The position numbers and the translations under genes were made by a program. A stretch of 64,000 nt of DNA from Solanum dulcamara (lineage: Eukaryota; Streptophyta; Magnoliopsida; Solanales; Solanaceae): assembly GCF_947179165.1 (NCBI RefSeq), contig NC_077245.1:51427286-51491285 (forward strand). The letters are read 5' to 3'. Position 1 is the stretch's first letter. Each line of letters opens with the position of its first letter. The notes under the pieces were generated by a model that saw nothing but the letters and a program-made list of their open reading frames with translations, did not search any database and was not told the origin of the DNA. Shown here one piece after another: positions 23,845 to 34,271 of this stretch.

Positions 23845-26307
23845 TGTCACGACTCAAAATGGGCCATGAGTGGCACCCACACTTAACCTCCTAGGTGGGA
23901 GAACCAAAGGCATAACCCCCAACTTACATTAGCTATTAAACTTATGAAATACGATAATAAATGCAGAAGCTCAAACTTATGAAAGTAAGAAATAATATAA
24001 TCCAACGAAGTCTATTACATATCGTTCTCCAAAATATGAAAGTAATCACTTCAAGGATATCTAATTCTAAAATACTAAGTCTGAAAATATCAAACACCAA
24101 AATATATAAATCACATAATGTGTGTGAAAACAAAGGACATCATGCCATTTCCGAGAGAATTCAACATGAGATAGAAGGAATAGCTCACCCTAGAACCTGA
24201 TGTGCTGGAAACTGGCTAGAGCTGAAGTCGAGTCGAAGTTGATGGAACACTCGCTGCACTCCATAAAATAAAACAAAGAAAAATATAGGTAGGGGTCAGT
24301 ACAGGACAACACGTATTGAGTAGGTATCATCGGCCAACTCGAAATAGAAATCAACATGCATAAAGTAACAGTGGGAAATAAACCATAGCACTTAACATGT
24401 GACAACCAACAAGATCAAGATCAAGTGACAACACAATGAACAATTACATAACCAGTCAATATTATCAAGATCACACATGAGGACTCAGGCCTCCACATCG
24501 AGCTCTTTTGGGAAATGAGTTATTTGAGATTGTGTAGATTAAGTCATTTTAATATGCTTTTCTTTAATATTACTATAACGGAATGTGACACCTGATCCAA
24601 CAATATCGTGCCAACTCGTGACACTCGATCCAAATATACCATGTCAGAACGTGACACCCAATTCAAATATACCCTATTGGAATGTCAAATTCGATCCAAA
24701 TATAATTAACTTATCATTTTATTATCACTTTTTACTTTATTAACAATATTTCATCAAGCCTTTTCTATTCAAGGCATCACTTTTGATAGGGCAGGTTTAA
24801 GATTATGGATTTCACGGTCTTAGAATTTCATACCAATCACAACAACATATCAACCATCAAAACCATGATAATTAAATACATTAAAACTTCACACATTACT
24901 CAATGACTATCAATTGCTATTAAGAGTCTATCTATGATATAGAATAAAATCATAACCTACCTCAATCAAAGAATCGAAGTAAAGCAAGCTAATTGACCAA
25001 TGTCTTTCGTTTCTTCAATGCCTCAGAACGTTTCTAATCTATCAAATATATAATATTCATAAGTACACGAGTTTGTAGAAACCCATATACTACATATATA
25101 GCTTAAACTCAATGACTCATCCAAATTTATAATCAAATTCCTAATTTTTGACGCCTAGACTTAATTACAAAATAACTAAGAATTCAATGACAAGGACAGG
25201 TGGGTTTTCTAATTTCTACTACTACTATGCTACTAAATTGGCAAAGAGAAGAGGGCCGCCCATGCCCACTATTTCTCAGGAAACATAATAGAGTAATTAG
25301 AGGCAAGCCAAGGAAAACCATATATATAAATCTGTGGAGCCAAAAACAAGGTATCAGCCTAGCAGTGTGACATTAATGCTTGATTTTAAACAAATATAAT
25401 TGACATGTAATAATCAAGATAGGTATGAATTGACATATCACCGTTATTATCTCAAATCTCATATTCCTAAATCTTAAGAAAGGGTTAAGTCTCAATTTCT
25501 TCAAATAATATAAATCTAATGGTATTTACATAATAAGATACATTTATTATTTTATTATCTATCTCAATATATCAAAACTTGAATTATAATGACTATAAGA
25601 AAAAATCCAGAAATTAATGAAGAATAATTTGGATAATGACTTCAATTCCCTGCGACGGACAATTTGCAGACACAATTCACAATCCTATACCCCTAACCAC
25701 AAGAACACACGTTGACGCCTCTCCTCACAATTTCGAACAACAAATTCATAACCTGTATGCCTAATTCAAATTCCTCCACTATATAACTAATATTAAAATA
25801 TATTACAACACTTTATCACTATACATAAATGGCTAACAATGATTTTCTCCCCAATCCCACACGCACACACTGTCACCTTCCAAAGTGAATTCTCCATATC
25901 TAATCTATATTATAATGTATTGCAATACTTTATCACATATACATTATATTATTTAATGCTAACTACCTAATGGAAGAAAAAGAGGTACTCTTAACTGATC
26001 GGCCTTTCTGTCGCCGCATGTTTGTTCTCTCCCAAACCCTTCCCTTCTCTTTTCCTCTCTAATTCAAAAAAATATGTACTACCAATAATAAATTTCACAG
26101 TTTCATTATAGTAAATGTGGGAAAAGTGGTATAATGTATTAACTAAATTATCAATTTCATCCACCAATTAAATTAGTTATCTAAATTTACCCTCCAACTA
26201 AACAACTGTAGTTATCGAATAGTCCAAAATACCCATTAAAATTTACGTAATGAGTCTTTTACAAAATAAAAAGCTCTAGTACTCAAAACGACCTAATGGT
26301 CATTAAA
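23845..26307 (-). mobile_element. 3' LTR of element A
   Basis: The plus-strand left edge is TGTCACGACTCAAAATGGGC. The right edge is CTAATGGTCATTAAA, a decayed form of the LTR start TGTAACGACCCATTAG read on the minus strand. It matches 40452-42956 along its length. A roughly 32 bp minisatellite with GATCCAAATATA cores lies at about 24575-24705. No ORF in it is credible. Confidence 0.85.
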
Positions 26308-27262
26308 TTAGATATCAATTTACCCACTGTTCATTTCCGAACAGTCAAAAGAAGAGTGAGGTTAGAAAAGTGTACCTGACTCGACGAACAAATGTGGATA
26401 TCTTCCACGCATATCTACCTCAATCTCCCAAGTGGACTCCTTAACAGGACAATTCCTCTACTGGACCTTCACATATGCAATCTCCCTTGACCTCAACTTG
26501 CGGACCTCCCTATCAAGAATAGTTGTAGGCTCCTCCTTATAGGACAAATTCTCATCAAGCAAGACCGAATACTAGCGAATAATGTAGTTTTCATCACCAT
26601 GATTTTTCTTTAGCATAGACACATGAAACACTAGATGTACTCCGAACAAACCTGGAGGTAAATTCAAAAAATTATATACTACCAATAATAAATTTCATAG
26701 TTTCATTATAGTAAATGTGGGAAAAGTGGTATAATGTATTAACTAAATTATCAATTTCACCCACCAATTAAATTAGTTATCTAAATTTATCCCCCAACTA
26801 AACAACTGTAGTTATCGAATAGTCCAAAATACCCATTAAAAATTTACGTAATGAGTCTTTTACAAAATAAAAAGCTCTAGTACTCAAAACGACCTAATGG
26901 GTCCTTAAATTAGATATCAATTTACCCACTATTTATTTTCGAACAGTCAAAAGAAGAGTGAGGGTAGAAAAGTGTACCTGACTCGACGAATAAATGTGGA
27001 TATCTTCCACGCATATCTTCCTCAATCTCCCAAGTGGACTCCTCAACAAGACAATTCCTCTACTGGAACTTCACAGATGTAATCTCCCTTGACCTCAACT
27101 TACGGACCTCCCTATCAAGAATAGTTGTAGGCTCCTCCTTATAGGACAAATTCTCATCAAGCAACACTGAATCCTAGCGAATAATGTAGTTTCCATCACC
27201 ATAATGTTTCTTTAGCATAGACACATGAAACACTGGATGTACTCCGAACAAACCTGGAGGTA
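26061..27262. repeat. Tandem duplication, 600 and 602 bp, across the LTR/internal boundary
   Basis: 26061-26660 and 26661-27262 are near-identical copies. Each starts AATTCAAAAA and ends CCGAACAAACCTGGAGGTA. Each contains the last 246-249 bp of the 3' LTR plus the integrase C-terminal coding end, so element A has two copies of this junction. Confidence 0.92.
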
Positions 27263-28330
27263 AAGCCAATTCATAGGCCACCTCTCCAATACGCTTAAGA
27301 ACTTCAAAAGACCCAATATACCTCGGACTGAGCTTACCTCGCTTACCAAATCTCACCACACCCTTCATGGGTAAAACCTTTAACAGCACTTGCTCTCCCT
27401 TCATAAACTTCATGTCCCTAACCTTTTGGTTTGCATACTCCTTCTGCCTGCTCTGAGCTGCTAGAAGCTTTTCCTAATGAATTTCACCTTCTCCAATGAC
27501 TCCCTCAAAAGATCAGTTCTCCAAGGTCTCACGTCAAGTGCATCAAACCAACCAATAGGAGACCTATATCTCCTCTCATAGAATGCCTCAAATGGAGCCA
27601 TATCAATACTCAAGTGATAGCTATTATTGTATGAAAACTCTGCCAAGGGTAAGAACTGATCCCAATGACCACCAAAATCTATCATGCACGCACAAAAAAT
27701 ATCCTCTAGTGCTTGAATTGTCCTCTCAGACTACCCATCGGTCTGAGGCTGAAATGCAGTACTAAGATCCGATCTAGTACCTAACTCGGCATATATGGTC
27801 CTCTAAAATTTAGAAATAAATTGCGTACCTCTATCTGATATGATGGAAATATGAACTCCATGCAATCAAACAATCTCGCAGATATAAAGTTTGGCTAACT
27901 TCTCTGCATCATAAGTCACCTTGACTGAAATGAAGAGAGTAGACTTGTTTAACCTATCAACAATCTTCCATATCGAATCAAACTTACCAAATGTCTTTGG
28001 AAGACCAACTAAAAAATCCATTGCAATCCTTTCCCACTTACATTCAGGAATGGGCATTCTTTGAAGAGTCCATCCAGTCCTTTGGTGCTCATATTTTACC
28101 TGCTGACAATTCAGACAATGGGCAACAAAATCAACAATGTCAACCTTTATTCTACTCCACCAATAATATTGTCTCAGATCGCGATACATTTTGGTTGCAC
28201 TTGGATGTATAGAGTAACTCGATTTGTGAGCCTCTATAAGAATAGTTTGAATCAAATTATTAACACAGGGCACACATATCCATCCCTTAATCCTCAGGAC
28301 GCCTTCTCATTAGTCACAGCCTCCTTGGCC
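27263..28330 (-). pseudogene. Element A integrase (degenerate)
   Basis: The integrase joins the DNA copy to the chromosome. On the minus strand the HHCC zinc domain comes first (AHKSSYSIH...CLNCQQVK, about 28240-28125). The catalytic core follows, with Asp in MDFLVGLP (about 28025), Asp in ISDRGTQF (about 27830) and Glu in SERTIQALED (about 27725). Next come EFSYNNSYHLS and YRSPIGW, then the C-terminal GKLSPRYIG and [12 protein letters not shown] motifs (about 27330-27210). In-frame stops occur, for example TAG in place of Gln before SERT. The C-terminal chromodomain-like tail (ILDREVRKLR) falls in 26910-27175 and is repeated in the duplicated copy at 26308-26575. Confidence 0.9.
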
Positions 28331-28499
28331 TCTCCCCTCAAGACTATATCATGAATTCACTTCAGCTTCTCATCATCAAACTGCTTTCCTTTAATATTCT
28401 CAAGGAAAGAAGATCTTACCTCAACACATGCCAAGAATCCTCCTTTCTCAGTTACTTCCAGCCTTATAAGGTCATTAGCTAAAGTTTGAACCGCTCTAG

Positions 28500-29906
28500 C
28501 AATGGGTGTCTAAAAACCTACAAATGAGCTAAACTTCCCATGCTTCCTTCTTTTCTACTCAGGGCATCAGCCATCACATTAGCTTTTCCTGGGTGATACA
28601 AAATAGTAATATCATATTCTTTAAGCAATTTCATCTACCTTTTCTGCCTCAAATTCAAGTCTCTCTGAGTGAACACATGTTGTAAACTACGATGATCTGT
28701 ATACACTTCATACTTTACCTCATATAGATAATGTCTCCACTGCTTCAATGCAAACACAACTGCAACCAACTCCAAATCATGAGTGGCATAGTTACGTTTA
28801 TGCACCTTTAATTGCCTTGAAGCATATGCAAGTACATTACTCTCCTGCATTAGTACTGCACCTAAACTAGAATAAGATGCATCACAATAAATAATGAAAT
28901 TCTTACCTTCAATTGGCAAGAAAAGAATTGGTGCAGTAGTCAACAGGTTCTTGAGTTTAAGAAAACTCTCTTCACACTTATTTGACCATACAAATAGAAC
29001 ATTCTACTTGGTCAAGTTGGTAAGATGGGAAGCAATGGAAGCAAACCCCTTGACGAAATGTCGGTAGTAGCTAGCTAAACCAATAATGCTCCTTACCTAT
29101 GATATATTTGTGGGCCTTATCCAACTCTTCACTACTTCAATATTCTGGGGATCCACCATCACTCTATCCTTAGAAACCACATGCCTCAAGGACACTGAAT
29201 CAAGCTAGAACTCACACTTGGAGAATTTGGCATAAAGCATCTTCTCCCTTAACAATCCCAAAATAATTCTCAGATGCTCTTCATGGTCTTTTCTGCTCTT
29301 TGGGTAAAATAATATATATCAATAAATACAATAACAAAGAGATCCAGATATGGCTTAAATATTCTTTTCATCTGGCACATAAAGCAGCCGGCGCATTTGT
29401 AAGCCCAAAAGACATTACCAATAACTCATAGTGCACATACCTGGTTCAAAACGCAGTCTTTGGCATATCTGTTGCTCGTATTTTCAGCTGGTGATAATCG
29501 GACATCAAATCAATTTTTGAGAATATACAAGCACCCTGTAACTAATCGAATAAGTAATCAATGCGAGGAAATAAGTAATCAATGCGAGGAAGGAGATACT
29601 TGTTTTTATTAGTCACTTTGTTCAGCTGGCTGTAGTCTATGCACATACTTGTTTTTATTCGTCACTTTATTCAGCTGGCTGTAGTCTATGCACATACGAA
29701 GACTACCATCCTTCTTCTTTACAAATAAAATTAGAGCACCCCAAGAAGAGGCACTCGGTCTAATAAAACATTTACCCAATAACTCCTGAAGTTGGGCCTT
29801 CAACTCTCTCAACTCAGTCAGGGCTATTCTATAAGGTGGAATGGAAATGGGGTGAGTGCCCGGCTCTAGGTCGATACAAAAATCAATATCCCTATCCGGT
29901 GGCATA
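28500..29906 (-). pseudogene. Element A reverse transcriptase / RNase H (degenerate)
   Basis: It would copy the element RNA into DNA. The minus strand starts [20 protein letters not shown] at the RT entry (29906), followed by [13 protein letters not shown] (about 29700). The catalytic site, expected as FIDD, reads FIDIYYF at about 29310-29335, so the second Asp is lost. The connection GFASIASHLTNL leads to RNase H with [13 protein letters not shown] (about 28890), then TDHRSLQHV and ADALSRK (about 28680-28560). Stops and small duplications (29540-29697) interrupt it. The solo LTR at 29912 cuts it off from the protease. Confidence 0.9.
29540..29697. repeat. Two short tandem duplications inside the RT gene
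   Basis: AAGTAATCAATGCGAGGAA occurs twice at about 29550-29590. A roughly 50 bp segment starting ACTTGTTTTTATT and ending GTCTATGCACAT occurs at 29598-29646 and again at 29647-29695. Both shift or repeat the RT reading. Confidence 0.85.
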
Positions 29907-31324
29907 CCAAGTATTGACACCCAATTTTGACCATTCACAACGCAAATTAGCCATCGAGTTTCTTTGAATTCGAACATTTTAAAATAATTAGCTTTTATTA
30001 AAAAAACAAAAATATTTTCATATTATTCTTAACTATTTTTACCTTTTTATAAATTTTAGTATAATACACATATTTCTATATAACTATATATTTGATTAAT
30101 ATTTATGTGGTTATTCGAAAATTGCCTCAAAAGATTTTATTTTTTTACTAAATACAATGTTAGTTAGGTTAGTCTAATTATAGTTTGCATTTTTGAAAAT
30201 TTCAGTTTTTTCTTTAAAAAAAAATCCCAAATTTCCACATCGAAAATTATATGAAAATTTGAAGTTTTTGGAGCCTATATAAAGGCTCATATTCTTATTA
30301 AGAACAGGGAAGAGGTGGTAGGTATTTTAGCCACCCCAAAGTTAAAAGTTTTCTCAACTTGGCTAGGATTTTTGGACTCTTGTCCCCAGCCTAAAAGTTG
30401 TGAAAATTTTTAGCTTTCAATCTATATTTTTCTTCAAGGAAAATAGGAGATTGATGTCAAAATTTAGGCTAAGAACAGTGTTTTTATAACGTCGAACCCA
30501 CGAAGGTTCGAGTCTAAATTTTTAATCTTTTATTTTATCTTTTTTATAGATTGGAGTTCCATCAAGCTTTTGGATGGTGGTGAATGTCTTCCTCTCATCG
30601 TCTTCCATCTCGTGGCCCGGAAAAAGATTAGAGTTCTAACAAGCTTTTGGATGGTGATGAATGTCTTCCGCTCATCGTCTTCCATCTCGTGGCCTGGAAA
30701 AAGGTAAAATATTTTCTTAGCTTTATTTTATTTAATTATTTCGTATTATTTCATGTTTTATAGTTAGTTGATTTGTAGTCTTATTTTTCTTAGTTACCAT
30801 GTATTAAGAATAGCTAGATTAGTGATAGAAATTCCTTATAGTTAGCATGTGTTAGGATTAATTAGCTAGCATGTGTTAGAATTATCTAATGAAAACACTT
30901 AGTTTTGTTCATTATTTTTTCAAATAGTTTTCCTTGACAATATATATTTTCATGTTTTCAAAATCTTCTTTTAACATAATGTAGATAATAAAATATGCTT
31001 AAGTTATATTTAGTTAGAACCTTCATGACCTAATTGATTTGATTCTTTCTTTAAAATTGAGCTAGTTTGCATGTTGTTAGTCACTTCTAAGGTGCCCATC
31101 AATTTAATAACTCAAAATACCATGATATATTTATTAATTTAGTTTAAAATGAGTAAATGCTTATGTAATTTTATTTTTGGTGCATGTGATATCAATTCGA
31201 GTCAATCTTTGGACTTCATCCTTGTATATCGTTGAGTTTTGAGTCTCCTATCATCTTGATCATATAACTGAAAATTGATACATGGAAAAAGGGTAATATC
31301 TATGATTTGAATATTAATATTGGG

Positions 31325-31660
31325 TTGTATACACGGAATACAAGCGGAAAATAGTGTCGTATACACTGATATACAGTGTGTATACAATTTGATGTAAAGA
31401 AATAATGTTATATACACTATATATACACTGTATACAATGTATACACAATGACATATAGTAGATACAGGGGAAAAACACTATATATAGTGTATATACAGTA
31501 ATATGCAGCAGCTACAAGGAATAAAAACTGTATACAATGTATATACAGTCTGATATACAGTGATATAAAACGATATACAGTGATATACATCATCTACAAG
31601 AAACAAAAACGTGGTATATGGTGTATATACGATTCAATACAGTGTATATACGGCTGCGAT
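31325..31660. repeat. GTATAC / ACAGTGTATATAC degenerate repeat
   Basis: About 330 bases consist largely of variants of CACTGTATAC and GATATACAGTG, so they are self-complementary. The counterpart in the other solo LTR copy is at about 45885-46130. Confidence 0.85.
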
Positions 31661-31937
31661 ATATAATGGAATTGGGCTTAAGGCCCAAAATGCAGATGGC
31701 ACAATAACTTAGTCCAGGCGTACAGAAACTAAGTGTTGGACCAAATTTTCATACTTTATTCATTTATATTTAATTTGGGTTGTAATAATTTATTTATTTA
31801 TTTACGTTTGTTTATACTAACGTAGAAGTTGATTAGTTTGATTTAACTTAATTGAATTCCCCTAAGGATAAACCAATTCATGTTAATTTATTCTTAAAAT
31901 GATTTTCTACATTTACTTAGTCATTGATAAACTTTTA

Positions 31938-31940
<3 letters not shown>

Positions 31941-31969
<29 letters not shown>
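31941..31969. repeat. (AT)n microsatellite
   Basis: About 14 AT dinucleotides lie in a row within solo LTR copy 1. The other copy lacks this expansion (only ATATACATGTATAT near 45598). Confidence 0.95.
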
Positions 31970-31976
<7 letters not shown>

Positions 31977-32327
31977 ATTATAATCAAATGTTTAAGTTTT
32001 ATCAATTTTTTTTCTAAAAAATAATTTCAAAGTCTTCGTTTTCTTTTAAATTAATATTTTCCAAAGTTAATCAAATAATTTTCAAATCGTTGGATAACCG
32101 CATGTTAGCGGCTATTTTAAGTGCTAAAACCTTCTTAAAATAGTAATATGAACCTCGTACCCTTTTTCTCTAAATTTTTAAGACTTAAATTTGTTAGAGT
32201 CTTTTAAATTAAGTTTTCCTAATTTTTTAAGAAATTAAGTGGCGAATCCTCTTTTACTAAAATTAATTTTTTCTTATAAAGATGAAATTAATTTTACACT
32301 TTGTCCATTTTTCGACATAACACCAAG

Positions 32328-33099
32328 TAGGTTTGTGCAAAAAACATCCATACACATACGCACTATTCGAACAGACTCGATCGAAGGTATTTTAGAACTA
32401 TCATCCCTGAGATGTGCTAGGAAGGCTAAACAACCCTTACTTACCAACCTCTTAGCATGAAGAAAAGAAATAATCTGAATTGGGGCAGGAAGATAGTCAC
32501 TTTCCCACACCAGTTGATCCATCCCAGGCTTGGCCAAGGTCACAGTCTTAGAATTGCAATCTAAGATAGAAAAATTTGGAGAGAGCCAAGTCATACCCAA
32601 GATTACATCAATGAACCATCTCTAGAATAGTCAAATCTACATAAGTTCTGCTCCCCATAAAAGTCACAAGGCAATATCTATACACTTTGTCAACTAGTAC
32701 AGACTCACCAACCGGAGTAGAATCATGAATAGGCATGTTAACTAAGTCACAATGCAAATCAAGTTCATCAATAAATGCGGAAGATACATAAGAAATGGTG
32801 GATGTAGGATCAAATAATATGGAAGCCATGCGATCGCAGACTAGAAGAGTACCTATAATAACAACATCGAATGCCTCTGCCTCTGACTTCCTGGGGAAAG
32901 AATAAATATGGGCTCTATCGCCCGTATGACCATTGCCCCTGCCAGGCTATACTCTAGTAGTTCTAACCTTCCCATCACCCCAGCTGGACTTGAGACCACC
33001 ATGACCTCTAGAATAACGGCCCCTACCATAGCCTCCTCTACTTCTAGTTGTTGGGGCTCTATAACCCTGATTATGCCAAGTCTGACTCTATCTCGAACA
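32328..33099 (-). pseudogene. Element A protease region (degenerate)
   Basis: The aspartic protease would cut the polyprotein. On the minus strand AEAFDVVIIGTLLVCDR (about 32885-32835) leads to the active-site region FDPTSTISYVSS (about 32810). In this family the motif is FDPGST, so Gly is changed to Thr. The reading continues to SKGCLAFLAHLRD (about 32425-32385) and the RT linker, then ends at the solo LTR target site. Frame changes near 32600 and several stops are present. Confidence 0.8.
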
Positions 33100-34271
33100 A
33101 TATTTTTTATATAACTAGGCTTACCACATCCATAACAAGTTTTAAGGTCAAGAGTGGGTCTTTGTGAAGACTAAAAAATGGAAGATAACCCCTAAAATTA
33201 GAAAAGGGCTGGCTAGTCTTTAATAGACCCCCATCTGAAACCTACAATGAAGACTAAATAGGACGGACTGAATAATCTCTTGAACTCTGCCCTCTGGAGT
33301 AAGAACCATAAACTCACCTCCCTTACGGAACTTCTTGAATGTTGTCTCTTTATCAAAGTTATCTGGCTTCTCCCCCTCTACCTCTATTATAAAATCAACC
33401 ACCTCCTGAAAAATTTTTGATGAAGCAACCACCTGTAAAGGTGGAATCTGTAAATATGACCTCAATCCTTTCACAAAGTGACGGATCCGCTCTTCCAAAC
33501 TAAAGCAAAGCTGAGTAGCATATCTGGTTAAGGCATAAAACTTGGCCTCATAGGCTGTAACAGACATCCTCCCCTATACTATATTCAGGAACTCATCTCT
33601 TCTTCTATCCCTCAAAGTCTGGGGAATATACTTCTCCATCAAAAGGTGAGAAAAAGATGCCCAAGTCATAGGTGGTTCCTCTTCTAGTCGACACTCAATA
33701 TGAGACCGCCACCATAATTTGGCATCTCCTTGAAACTGGTATGTCACAAACTCAATACCAAATCACTCTACTATATCCATCTTATAAAGTAGCTCATGAC
33801 AATCAACAAGAAAATCATAGGCATCCTTAGATTTAGTACCTCTGAAGACCAGGGGTTTCAACTTCAAGAACTTAACAAAGAGGCCGTGCTTGTCACTAGT
33901 CATTACCGGCCCTATAGCCAATCAAGGAAACATGCTTATTCCCGAGGATGCATTCATGCGGGAAGCCATAGCAGTTGTATGTTATAATCTTAGAATATGA
34001 GGTGCTGGGGGTGCTTGTCCCAGATCGAATAACCCATCGAGATTGGTGAGAAAATGGTGGATCATCTTTGAAGTAGGATGGGGTAGTGCCTTTTTCACAT
34101 GAACATGCTCATCTTCCACCTCAACTTCCTCTCTAACTACCTCATCAGCCGATGAAGGGGTCGTTTCTCTTTCTCTGGCTGGCCCAACAACCTGACCTCT
34201 ACCTCTGGTGAGCTTTTTCCCACGACCTCTACCACGGCCTCTCACTTCTACTCCTCATCTGGCTACATTCC
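33100..34271 (-). pseudogene. Element A gag (degenerate)
   Basis: Gag forms the particle that packages the RNA. The ATG at 34243-34245 opens MRGRGRGRGKKLTRGRGQVV, a basic start, but the real beginning may lie beyond element C. The retrotrans_gag domain follows, with KLWWRSH (about 33735), PPMTWASFS and VTAYEAKFYAL (about 33560), then GEFMVL. The zinc knuckle at about 33145-33110 reads CYGCGKPSYIKNIV; its His and last Cys are lost (Tyr and Val). An Arg/Gly-rich stretch follows. Stops are present throughout. Confidence 0.85.

Larger units (their letters stand above)
29912..32322 (-). mobile_element. Solo LTR, family ending GGGTGTCAACA, copy 1
   Basis: On the minus strand it starts TGTTATGTCGAAAAATGG and ends AAAATTGGGTGTCAATA. 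A perfect 5 bp target-site duplication, CCAAG, lies at 29907-29911 and 32323-32327. It splits the element A polyprotein between protease and RT at the Leu-Gly of LLGM. There is no ORF. It contains a palindromic GTATATACAC-type repeat (31325-31660) and an AT microsatellite (31941-31969). The same sequence occurs at 45274-47508 in opposite orientation. Confidence 0.92.
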
